Source: Planococcus citri | Lineage: Eukaryota > Arthropoda > Insecta > Hemiptera > Pseudococcidae | Assembly (NCBI RefSeq): GCF_950023065.1 | Contig: NC_088678.1 | Location: 16,110,580-16,174,579 of the forward strand | Direction: 5' to 3' | DNA: 64,000 nucleotides | In this document: in pieces, positions 22,374-30,443 of the stretch | How positions within the stretch are numbered: position 1 is the first letter of the stretch | Layout: the number at the start of each line of letters is the position of its first letter | The notes under the pieces: model-generated | The model's database searches: none | The model's input: the letters and a program-made list of their open reading frames with translations, nothing else | What the model was told of the DNA's origin: nothing | Made by a program: the position numbers and the translations under genes

Positions 22374-23840
22374 TCATCCTCCACGATTTGTGTACCGGGA
22401 ATTCAGCAATGGCATGATATGCAGAATTGCCTCGAGCGAGGTCTTGAAACCGAGGAATGGATTTCCATTTCCATCTACACCGAACGCGCTTCTGTCGAAA
22501 ATAGATTCTAGGCAACTGAGATACTTTACGACGACATCAGGATATTGATTATTAATCTCTCGAGCTTCACCTTGGAGGAATTGCCTGAATTTTCGTCTAC
22601 GTTGCAGATGGTTCTCATCATCTCCCAGAACGGTTGGAATGAGTATTAACTTTTTTACTCCATTTTGGATGAGTACTGCTAAAAGATTTCGAATTCTTTT
22701 ATAATTTTCCTCTTGACCGGATATGTTTCGCATCTCGTAGAAGCCGCACGATAACACTGCATATGGCGACATTGTCTTCCCCATATACATGAGACATTCA
22801 GCGATATCGTTTGCTGGGCGATTTGGGCCGGTTAACATAGACGAATGTAAAGATGCCAAATAGCTTTCTTCATTATTCAGTGCTGTTTTTAAAATAGAGA
22901 ATGCCGCCCCGTCACCGTAGAAGGCATATCCGTTGATAAAAAATATACGAAGCGGTGTTGATTTGGATGTTTTCTTGTACTCGGTGACGGTTACATATTT
23001 GATTACCTCCTTACAACCGTAGTGTTGGGATACTCTCGAGGGTAGATGATTTAGAATTGAGAGACCATTCGACGCCATTCGTTTGAAAAAGTCTTCGAAA
23101 GCTGCGGTTTCTTCCAGTTTTGATCGTGGGCGAACATCCGAGTTTTGATCATATGTTGATGACCTCTTTGGCGCCTCAAATGGTTCATCTGTCGCATTCG
23201 TTTCATTTTCGGCAGTACACTGCGAATAGGATGAACAACCACCTCGATTTCTGCGATTATTATCGTAATAGGGGCGCTTGCGTTGGTTCTGGCTATTGCT
23301 GCTGCCGTACCGTTGAGTCGATTTCGTATATTGACCAGATGATTTATGTCGCAAATAGCCGCCACCGCTATTGCCATCGTCGTCGTCCTTGGGTTCATTT
23401 TTAGGAGGGTTCGATGGAGCTGCCTCGCGATGCCTGGCTTCATCAATCTTCTTTTTGAGATCGTCAATTTCCTCGTTGAGTGCCGCTAAGGCCGTTTCAT
23501 AATCAGCTTTGGTCGTAATCAAATCCTCAATCAGCCGCCGAGTTTCGTGTTCGAGGGTCTTGATACGGAGGTCTTTTTCCTGCATCAACTGTTTTAGCAA
23601 ATTATTTTCGCCGATGATCGGAACAGTATCGATACAATTACCAGGCAGCGGTAAGGCAATGCCTATGGGCTTTCTACAGTTTTCTACCGGACAGAGAGCG
23701 GCTACAGGCGCACCACTGGGGGTCTGACAATGCGCGTACTCGTTAAAGCAGCGCTGGTGTAGATAATGCGAGCATACATCGTTGGCGACCACTCCCAGGC
23801 TCTCCTTGCAACCTCCGCAACATGCAGGTCTCTCAGCCAT
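22374..23840 (-). CDS. Accessory protein A: RING-like finger, coiled coil, SGNH-like domain
   Basis: 488 aa from ATG 23840, directly preceded by a TATAG that can serve as a 3' splice site. Residues 7-55 carry a RING-like pattern: CCGGC, then CSHYLHQRC, then CPVENC. Residues about 75-140 are a coiled coil. Residues 145-250 are a charged, Arg/Asn/Ser-rich linker. Residues about 297-480 match the layout of SGNH/GDSL hydrolases: FYGDGAAF, AVLSCGFYEM, KLILIPTVLG, RRKFRQFLQ, VVVKYLS. The nucleophile Ser is Gly, and no block-V His is visible, so activity is doubtful. The ORF is intact and lies in the env position of a young element. RING plus coiled coil plus a C-terminal domain is TRIM-like in layout; ubiquitin ligation or oligomeric binding is a reasonable but untested role. 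Confidence 0.8.
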   Translation of the reverse strand: MAERPACCGGCKESLGVVANDVCSHYLHQRCFNEYAHCQTPSGAPVAALCPVENCRKPIGIALPLPGNCIDTVPIIGENNLLKQLMQEKDLRIKTLEHETRRLIEDLITTKADYETALAALNEEIDDLKKKIDEARHREAAPSNPPKNEPKDDDDGNSGGGYLRHKSSGQYTKSTQRYGSSNSQNQRKRPYYDNNRRNRGGCSSYSQCTAENETNATDEPFEAPKRSSTYDQNSDVRPRSKLEETAAFEDFFKRMASNGLSILNHLPSRVSQHYGCKEVIKYVTVTEYKKTSKSTPLRIFFINGYAFYGDGAAFSILKTALNNEESYLASLHSSMLTGPNRPANDIAECLMYMGKTMSPYAVLSCGFYEMRNISGQEENYKRIRNLLAVLIQNGVKKLILIPTVLGDDENHLQRRRKFRQFLQGEAREINNQYPDVVVKYLSCLESIFDRSAFGVDGNGNPFLGFKTSLEAILHIMPLLNSRYTNRGG

Positions 23841-24830
23841 CTATACGACGAAAATACTTGTTAAATACACGAAAGATAGCAATACCATACACGTATGTAG
23901 GTCTAATGTTGATAAATTCTTACTTTTTGTCGTATAAAACACAGAGAATCGAGAAAAATAACGCAACACTCGTCGTAAATGAATAGTAAATTCCGTTCTT
24001 CAGTCGTAACTGGAACCTATTGAATAAATGGTCAGTACGAAAGAGAAATCGTTCACACAATTTAGTACTGACTAAGTACTCACCAGTAATGACACGATTG
24101 GAAGTTATGTGAAAACGAAAACGGTATATCTTAAAATATCCCCTGTTGGAGAACGTACCGAGATTTTTACGCAACGCAGCCAAATTCTACGAATAAGAAT
24201 AACGTACAGTCGTTAATATAAAATACACCATCTTAATGGTATCTAACGTATAAAATGCTCACCTCCTTAACGCAGAATTGGCCTAAATCAATCGTAATGA
24301 TGATAGAGCTTCGTTCGATTATAAATCCGTTGATGATGCGAAATCTATTCAACACACAGGCAATTCACATAAACATCCATCGTAATGAGATCTAGCATAA
24401 CAAACGTAGTTAGAGTAATATTGAAAACATACCTTTCGAAATAAACTTCGACGCATACAACACTGAAAAATCGTTATATCTTCTTTCACGATAACGCTCG
24501 TATATAATACACCTAACAGAGAGTAAAATTAATATCCATCGTAATGAAATCTAGTGAAAAATACACATCCATTGAAAATAAATTCATACCTTAGTATGTC
24601 TAAAGACGCACGTAACAGTAATGGAAATGACGCTTCGTTGAGAAAAACGCCGCAGAATTTATTTTTCAATATTCTAGAAACACACAATGTATTAAAATTC
24701 GGAATTCATTATATTTTCCTTCACAAAGGAAAAAATGGTTTACACGTGTTATTGTGTTTGTATTTTGAATTTAATTCAAAGCACGTGTATTCAGCTAATT
24801 AGGATATATAACTTGTTGAACATACCTGCT
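23841..24830 (-). other. Tandem array of splice-donor units upstream of accessory gene A
   Basis: On the minus strand, consensus 5' splice sites (GTAAGA, GTGAGT, GTGAGC, GTATGT, GTATGA, GTATGT) begin at 23923, 24083, 24262, 24432, 24589 and 24825, that is every 157-236 bp. Short exons with AG acceptors can be read between them, for example TTTAG|GCCAATTCTG before the donor at 24262. The motif TCGTAATGA recurs on the plus strand near 24293, 24381 and 24537. No long ORF is present. It looks like a series of duplicated non-coding leader exons and introns feeding accessory gene A, matching the array at 59480-60486 in element 2. Confidence 0.6.
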
Positions 24831-25052
24831 GATGATGACTATCGTTAGAATTTAATAGAAAATTAACAATTTTATGCGAAAATACCACAAATAACGTCTA
24901 TAAGCAGAGGAACGCTTTTAAACCAAAGTCAGCCATTAAATCAATACGCAAAACGTCACAAAATTACATTTAATGCAATATTCGCTTTGCAAGCTCTATG
25001 TTGAGTTGGTTATCGAGAAGAAAAAAAAACATCTGCTTCGAAAAGCAACCAG

Positions 25053-28000
25053 TTAGGTGGTGGCAGCGGCAAGGGGTTTAGTATCCTCGTCGCTGATTGG
25101 CCAAGAACCGTAGGATCTGTACAGGTCTACGAAAAGCGTACTGTACTCGATCCCTACGTTATTCAACAAGAGCTGATTGATATTTTTAGTGCGTTTGCGT
25201 TTTTTAATACGAATCTCTCGACCATTTTTAACTAAATTAACGTATCGTTTCTTATTTCGAGTATAATATTGGTGTTCGGATTTCTTTCTAAGTTCAGCAA
25301 ACTCAACATCATTAGCTATGGCTTTTTCGAGTGCCTTTTCAAACTGTGTTTGTGTTTCCTTCGTGAGCTTTCTACGAGTGTTTTTTCTTATCTTACGATA
25401 CTCTTTCACAGCTTCCGGTAAATCAATTTGAGACGAAAGGTCATTATTTTTCATCATCTCATCGTTATGAGATTCCGGTAGTTCCTCAAAGAAATCTTCG
25501 AGTACGTCTCGGTGCTTAACGAATTCTTTGAGCTGTTGTTTCAAAGTTCGCTTATCAAATTTAGACCTCAACTTTGGATCTCGACGAAGCTGTTCAATTT
25601 GATGTAAATTCAAGTAAGTAATGATTTGACGTACATTAATTAAGCGTTTATCTTTTTTGTCAGATACATGTTGGACTTCGTAGCAGTTCGGTTTAGCTTT
25701 AGCTTTGATAATGTATGGACCATAACGTTTTGGATAGAGCTTTTTTGAAGTACCACGATCGTATGATGATAATCGATGATCGGTGATCAGGATTAATTCC
25801 CCTTTTTCGAAGATCCTAGGATCTCCGTGTTTATCATTGAACTTTTGCTCTTCCAATTGAACTTTTCGATACCTTCGCTCGCGAACCAAATTCATCAAAG
25901 CTTGATGATCAGTCATATCTTCAATTCGAGTTTTCTCAAAATCATCAGTGTACACAGCTTTTCGAGCTAAACGATCAGCTGCAAAATTTCCAGCATCAGT
26001 TTGACGTGCATATGTGTGCTGAAGTTCGAATTCATCAAACTGAGCTTTCAAGCTGATGATTTCTTCAAAGAGATCTTTGTGAACTACCTCTTTTCTTGAT
26101 GCATTTTTCCATTTATTTTCCTTCCATCGCTGGACCGATGAATTAATCGCCTCTGTGAGGTATCGCGAGTCCGAAAACACTTTGAACTTTTTAACTTTAT
26201 GATCGATCATAACCTCCATGGCTATCTTTAATGCCATCACTTCAGCGAGGTTATTAGTAGTTCGATATTTATCGTGTTTTATCGTTTCAGATATATTCTT
26301 CAAGCCTTCCGGATGCCAAGAGATACCAATTCCAGCAACAGCATCGTCGGAACCGTTATTAGCGCAAGCGCCATCGATCCAAGCCCAAGCGAAATCATCA
26401 GTGCCATGGTACACATCTTCAAGAAGATTAAGACGAATTTTATATAACTCCGTAGAGGTTATTGAAGGTGTATCATTTTCTTTAATGGCTTCCCTCAAAG
26501 CTCGTAAGCTTTCTTTTGCTATAAGTGCTGTATTTGGAACCGGTAACTCGGTATCGAGGGCTTTTATGCCCCACAGCTCATAAGGTACGATATCAACATC
26601 ATTTGGACAACTATTGATCTGTTTTTCGATGATATCAACGTGTTTGTGCCAACCATGGTGAGTATAAGCTCCATTTGAATCGAGATTCAAACGTACTCTG
26701 AGTTTTTCACCAATGGTTCGCATCATTCGCTCAACCGGATTCGACTGAGGATTGTACGCCGTGGAATGATTCAGGTTCGTTTTATATTTCTTTAATAAAT
26801 CCTTCCACATTTGGTTGGTAAATTGTGTAGCATTATCGGTTAGAATACGACGAATAGATACTTTGTGTTCAATTATCTGTTTCAGTACAAATTCCATTGA
26901 TTCGCATACAGTTTCTTGGAGAATATTTTCCATTGGTCGAAGCCAAACTCTACCGGAAAACATATCTTTGGTTACTAACAGATATCTCGCCTCATCTGAC
27001 TCATTAGCGATTGGACCAAGTATGTCTACCGATAAGATATCTCCTAACGAATATGACTCTATTGTGGCGAATTCTAATGGTTTCTTTTCACTGTAGGATT
27101 TGTTCGATTTACACTGAATACATGCCCCAGTGATGAATCTCGCGTAATGTTCAATATTCGGCGAATAATATATACGATGGAAAATCACAGCAAGTTTTTT
27201 AGAACCTACGTGACCGAATACTTCATGAATATAGAGCATAGTGTCGCGAAATAGCGAATCTGGAATTACAGGTACTAATGAACCGTCATTATTTCGATGC
27301 ATCAGTGTTTTACGACCTTGTAAATGTTCAATAGTGTATTTATTAAGAATATTTTTCTTGGCTTCGAGTTCGGTTTTGTTTAGGAGATGATCAGGAGTTA
27401 GTATTTTTCTCATCTTTGAACGACAATGAGAATCACGTTTCTGATAAACTTCAATACGATTCAAACTCTCAATTAGCTTGTCTTTTACGCGAGAAATGAA
27501 ATCACTTGTTTCGGATACGAAATGGACAAAATTTAGATGGTTGATAGTTAATTCAGGAGCTTGCAAACCAAACCACGATTTGTGTTTTGTTTTGATGTCA
27601 AAAATAAGATCGTAGCCTTTAATTTCGACAATCCACCAAGCAGCTTTACGGTTAATTTCAGATAGAATTCTAAATTTTTCAACGATAGCTTCCAAATCGC
27701 GACGAACATGGATTTTTCGTCCAATTAGCCAGAGTTTAAGCTTTCGTAAAAGCTTAGTTAACGTATACATTTCTTTTTCAACAATAGTGTATTCTTTTTG
27801 ATGTTCTTTAAAACAATGGCTAGCGAACATTACGATTTGTTCTTTGCCATCTACGATTTGGTAAAGTACACCGTTACTAGCATCGTGTGACGTGTATGTG
27901 TCTAAATACAAATCTAGACCGTTTAACGCTGGTTGTAAAGTAAATTCTTTGGTATATTCTTGCTCCAGCAATGCAAGAGCTTCATCTTGGCGAGGACCCC

Positions 28001-30344
28001 AAACGAAGTCAGGACCCTTTTTATTCACCAGTTCGTAAAGTGGTGCTAAAATTTGCTGATAGTTCTTGATAAAACGTCGGTACAAGACAGTTAAGCCAAT
28101 AACTTGAAGAATTTCCTTGTCGTTACGAAGCTCAAATTTACCATTACGTATATGAGATAACTTATAGCTCATAAATTTGTCCAATTTCTTCGAATCTTTG
28201 CATATCTCACGGTGTTTTAGAACAAAACCAAGATGATTTGTAGAATCTCTAAAGAACGTGGTTTTATGCGCGTTGAGTTTCAAGCCATATTTTCTTAACA
28301 GTTTGAATATTTTCTCAATTAATGCAAGCATTTCTTTGAATGTTTTAGATCGAAGAAGAATGTCATCAACATATTTACTGATTCCATCGTCATCGGGGAT
28401 AACCTCATTTACAAGATTAACAAATTCGGCTGACGAGATTTTCAAGCCGTACGGTAAGCGTGTGAAATGATATACGCGACCGTCTACTTGGAAAGCACAA
28501 TACTTTCGACAACTTTCATCCAACACGAGTTGCCAGAATCCTGAAACAAAGTCCAGGGAACTGAAAAACTTCGCATCGGGATCATCAGTAATTATTCGGT
28601 CTAAGAGACCTGCTTCGTTGTAATTTACTTCTAAAATGGGATTCAAATCCACAGGGTTAATGCAGATTCGAAGTTCACCGGTTTTCTTCAGATTCGCAAC
28701 GATTGGATTTATGTAACGTGAGTTTGAAGGCTCGATTATGCCAAGTGCTAACATGATTAACAATTCTTGTCTAATACGATCCATTAACGATTTTGCAGGA
28801 TTGTATTTTGCACCACGGTATTCAATTTCCTCAAGAGGAATATTAAATTCAAACTTCACCTTTTCTCCAACGTAGCGACCTGGGAAACGACTAAATATAT
28901 CTTTAAATTGAGAAAGTACAGCGAATGCGTAATCACACTCAGCCTGAGTAATTTGCTTTCTTTCGACGGCGAGTTTGAGATCTTCCTGTAATCGTTGAAT
29001 GAAAACAGTTGGACCATCGTCTTCAATACCTTCAGGTAATCGTCGGTATTTACGGGCTAGATTCGCACGATTGAGAATTTTTGCAACTTCAGGCTCAAGT
29101 GAGATATCGAGTTTAATTTTATTAATAATTAGCGAGTCTTCGTATTTGTGTGGTTTTAAATACCTTAACATCTCCTTAGAGTGTTCTGAAGTCGGTTGAC
29201 AATAAGCTACGCGCTCACTAATTTCAGGTTTTATTTTTAATAGGTCCATAGTTCGAGTACCAATAATAAACGTTTGATTACAACCGGGTAAAACGTAAAA
29301 TGGAATTTTCAGTTCGTGTTTTCCAAATTTCAATTTTGGAACTATGACATAATCAGCGGTTTGTACTTCTTTATCGTCAGCTAATGTACAATGGACTGGA
29401 TTGTCCAAATTAATATAATCTATTTCATCTGCGTGTTTTTTCCGCAGGAGATTAGCTGTTTCTTCAGAAATCACGTTGGGTACCGCACCAGAATCTAACT
29501 GGGTTGGATAAAATGATTCACCTAAACCGAGTGAAACAACACAAGTAATAATTTCTTCCGGTGGATACGTTAATTGATTTTGAACTAATGGATCAACGTG
29601 TTTTTTATGGAAAACCTGCTTTGATGATTTCACTTGATTGACCGTAAGCTGCTCGTACGAATCTTGACCAGGACGTGCATCAATAGGTGGTTCACATGTT
29701 AGCTTACCGACAGAAATTTTATCGCGAGGAGTAGTACGTCGATCGGGTAATTCAGAAAAATGTGTTACAATACCAGCGATTTCTCGCTTAGTACTCACGT
29801 GTGGATAATAATTCGTACCTTCTTTCGATAGGTAGAATTTGGACACAATTGGGCTCACATTTTGATCCGCATCTAACGCTGGCACGATTTGATCAGCAGT
29901 ACGAGCATGACCAGTGGCTTCGAGAAATAATAACGCAGGTTCAATGAGAAATCTTACTCCCCGTAGCGAGCAAACTTCACTGAAAATTCGTCGAAACGAA
30001 TACCATTTTGCACTTGGAACTTTTTCACCGGAGACTGCAGGTTTTACAAGTGGAAACACCACGATGATATCTTTAAAGCCTTTATTGATCATCATCACTA
30101 ATATTTCATCGAGTTTAGATCGTATCCAATTAAAGTTCGTATTATTATTATCACGATTTAATTCAGATTGTAAACACGATAGTACTGCATGCATTTTCGT
30201 AAATTTAACTTGTTTTATTGCAGTAATTAAGTCATCAATATGAATACTTTCTCGACGAAATGGTTTACGACAACGTGCAGTAACGTCGACTAATGAAGAA
30301 ATAAAATAGGCTAACGAATCTCCAATTACCTCGTAGTCTTTCAA
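25053..30344 (-). CDS. pol: Pol polyprotein of element 1 (SGNH-PR-RT-RH-IN core-second RH-GPY/F)
   Basis: Makes the DNA copy and inserts it. The listed start is TTG; the frame is open from 30452, so it is entered by minus-1 frameshift from gag. Residues below count from 30344. 1-200: SGNH-like (IGDSLAYF 7-14, later YYPH near 180). About 284: protease LDSGA. 510-780: reverse transcriptase with YVDD at 658-661. 810-910: RNase H (Asp 815, the Glu of EKEMY, Asp of RRDLE). 1041-1078: HHCC finger. Integrase core Asp 1107, Asp 1170, Glu 1205 (exact D35E spacing). 1320-1460: second RNase H with Asp 1324, Glu 1368, Asp 1392, His 1443, Asp 1457. 1534-1575: GPY/F module. Last 190 residues: charged tail. 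The second RNase H sits between integrase core and GPY/F, which is not the usual order. All key residues are present, so it is probably functional. Confidence 0.93.
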   Translation of the reverse strand: MKDYEVIGDSLAYFISSLVDVTARCRKPFRRESIHIDDLITAIKQVKFTKMHAVLSCLQSELNRDNNNTNFNWIRSKLDEILVMMINKGFKDIIVVFPLVKPAVSGEKVPSAKWYSFRRIFSEVCSLRGVRFLIEPALLFLEATGHARTADQIVPALDADQNVSPIVSKFYLSKEGTNYYPHVSTKREIAGIVTHFSELPDRRTTPRDKISVGKLTCEPPIDARPGQDSYEQLTVNQVKSSKQVFHKKHVDPLVQNQLTYPPEEIITCVVSLGLGESFYPTQLDSGAVPNVISEETANLLRKKHADEIDYINLDNPVHCTLADDKEVQTADYVIVPKLKFGKHELKIPFYVLPGCNQTFIIGTRTMDLLKIKPEISERVAYCQPTSEHSKEMLRYLKPHKYEDSLIINKIKLDISLEPEVAKILNRANLARKYRRLPEGIEDDGPTVFIQRLQEDLKLAVERKQITQAECDYAFAVLSQFKDIFSRFPGRYVGEKVKFEFNIPLEEIEYRGAKYNPAKSLMDRIRQELLIMLALGIIEPSNSRYINPIVANLKKTGELRICINPVDLNPILEVNYNEAGLLDRIITDDPDAKFFSSLDFVSGFWQLVLDESCRKYCAFQVDGRVYHFTRLPYGLKISSAEFVNLVNEVIPDDDGISKYVDDILLRSKTFKEMLALIEKIFKLLRKYGLKLNAHKTTFFRDSTNHLGFVLKHREICKDSKKLDKFMSYKLSHIRNGKFELRNDKEILQVIGLTVLYRRFIKNYQQILAPLYELVNKKGPDFVWGPRQDEALALLEQEYTKEFTLQPALNGLDLYLDTYTSHDASNGVLYQIVDGKEQIVMFASHCFKEHQKEYTIVEKEMYTLTKLLRKLKLWLIGRKIHVRRDLEAIVEKFRILSEINRKAAWWIVEIKGYDLIFDIKTKHKSWFGLQAPELTINHLNFVHFVSETSDFISRVKDKLIESLNRIEVYQKRDSHCRSKMRKILTPDHLLNKTELEAKKNILNKYTIEHLQGRKTLMHRNNDGSLVPVIPDSLFRDTMLYIHEVFGHVGSKKLAVIFHRIYYSPNIEHYARFITGACIQCKSNKSYSEKKPLEFATIESYSLGDILSVDILGPIANESDEARYLLVTKDMFSGRVWLRPMENILQETVCESMEFVLKQIIEHKVSIRRILTDNATQFTNQMWKDLLKKYKTNLNHSTAYNPQSNPVERMMRTIGEKLRVRLNLDSNGAYTHHGWHKHVDIIEKQINSCPNDVDIVPYELWGIKALDTELPVPNTALIAKESLRALREAIKENDTPSITSTELYKIRLNLLEDVYHGTDDFAWAWIDGACANNGSDDAVAGIGISWHPEGLKNISETIKHDKYRTTNNLAEVMALKIAMEVMIDHKVKKFKVFSDSRYLTEAINSSVQRWKENKWKNASRKEVVHKDLFEEIISLKAQFDEFELQHTYARQTDAGNFAADRLARKAVYTDDFEKTRIEDMTDHQALMNLVRERRYRKVQLEEQKFNDKHGDPRIFEKGELILITDHRLSSYDRGTSKKLYPKRYGPYIIKAKAKPNCYEVQHVSDKKDKRLINVRQIITYLNLHQIEQLRRDPKLRSKFDKRTLKQQLKEFVKHRDVLEDFFEELPESHNDEMMKNNDLSSQIDLPEAVKEYRKIRKNTRRKLTKETQTQFEKALEKAIANDVEFAELRKKSEHQYYTRNKKRYVNLVKNGREIRIKKRKRTKNINQLLLNNVGIEYSTLFVDLYRSYGSWPISDEDTKPLAAATT

Positions 30345-30388
30345 CGGTGGAATTCCAGTAGCAATAATTGAGTGAGTTGGTAATGATT

Positions 30389-30443
30389 CTACCCCTCCGA
30401 CTCCCCCTCGCTCGAGGATTCGGAGTTCGCTTCCTCGTTTTTT
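30389..30443 (-). promoter_or_regulatory. Minus-1 ribosomal frameshift signal gag/pol
   Basis: On the coding strand the gag codons CCA AAA AAC contain the heptamer A AAA AAC (30443-30437), a canonical slippery site in the right phase. Slipping one base back enters the pol frame, which is open from 30452. Downstream, CTCCGA pairs with TCGGAG and encloses a CCTC/GAGG hairpin. Alternatively CGAGGA pairs with TCCTCG while CTCCGA in its loop pairs with TCGGAG, giving an H-type pseudoknot. Confidence 0.85.

Noticed and set aside
17628..24830. An env gene in element 1
   Set aside because: None of the downstream ORFs shows a signal peptide, furin-like site and C-terminal membrane anchor.
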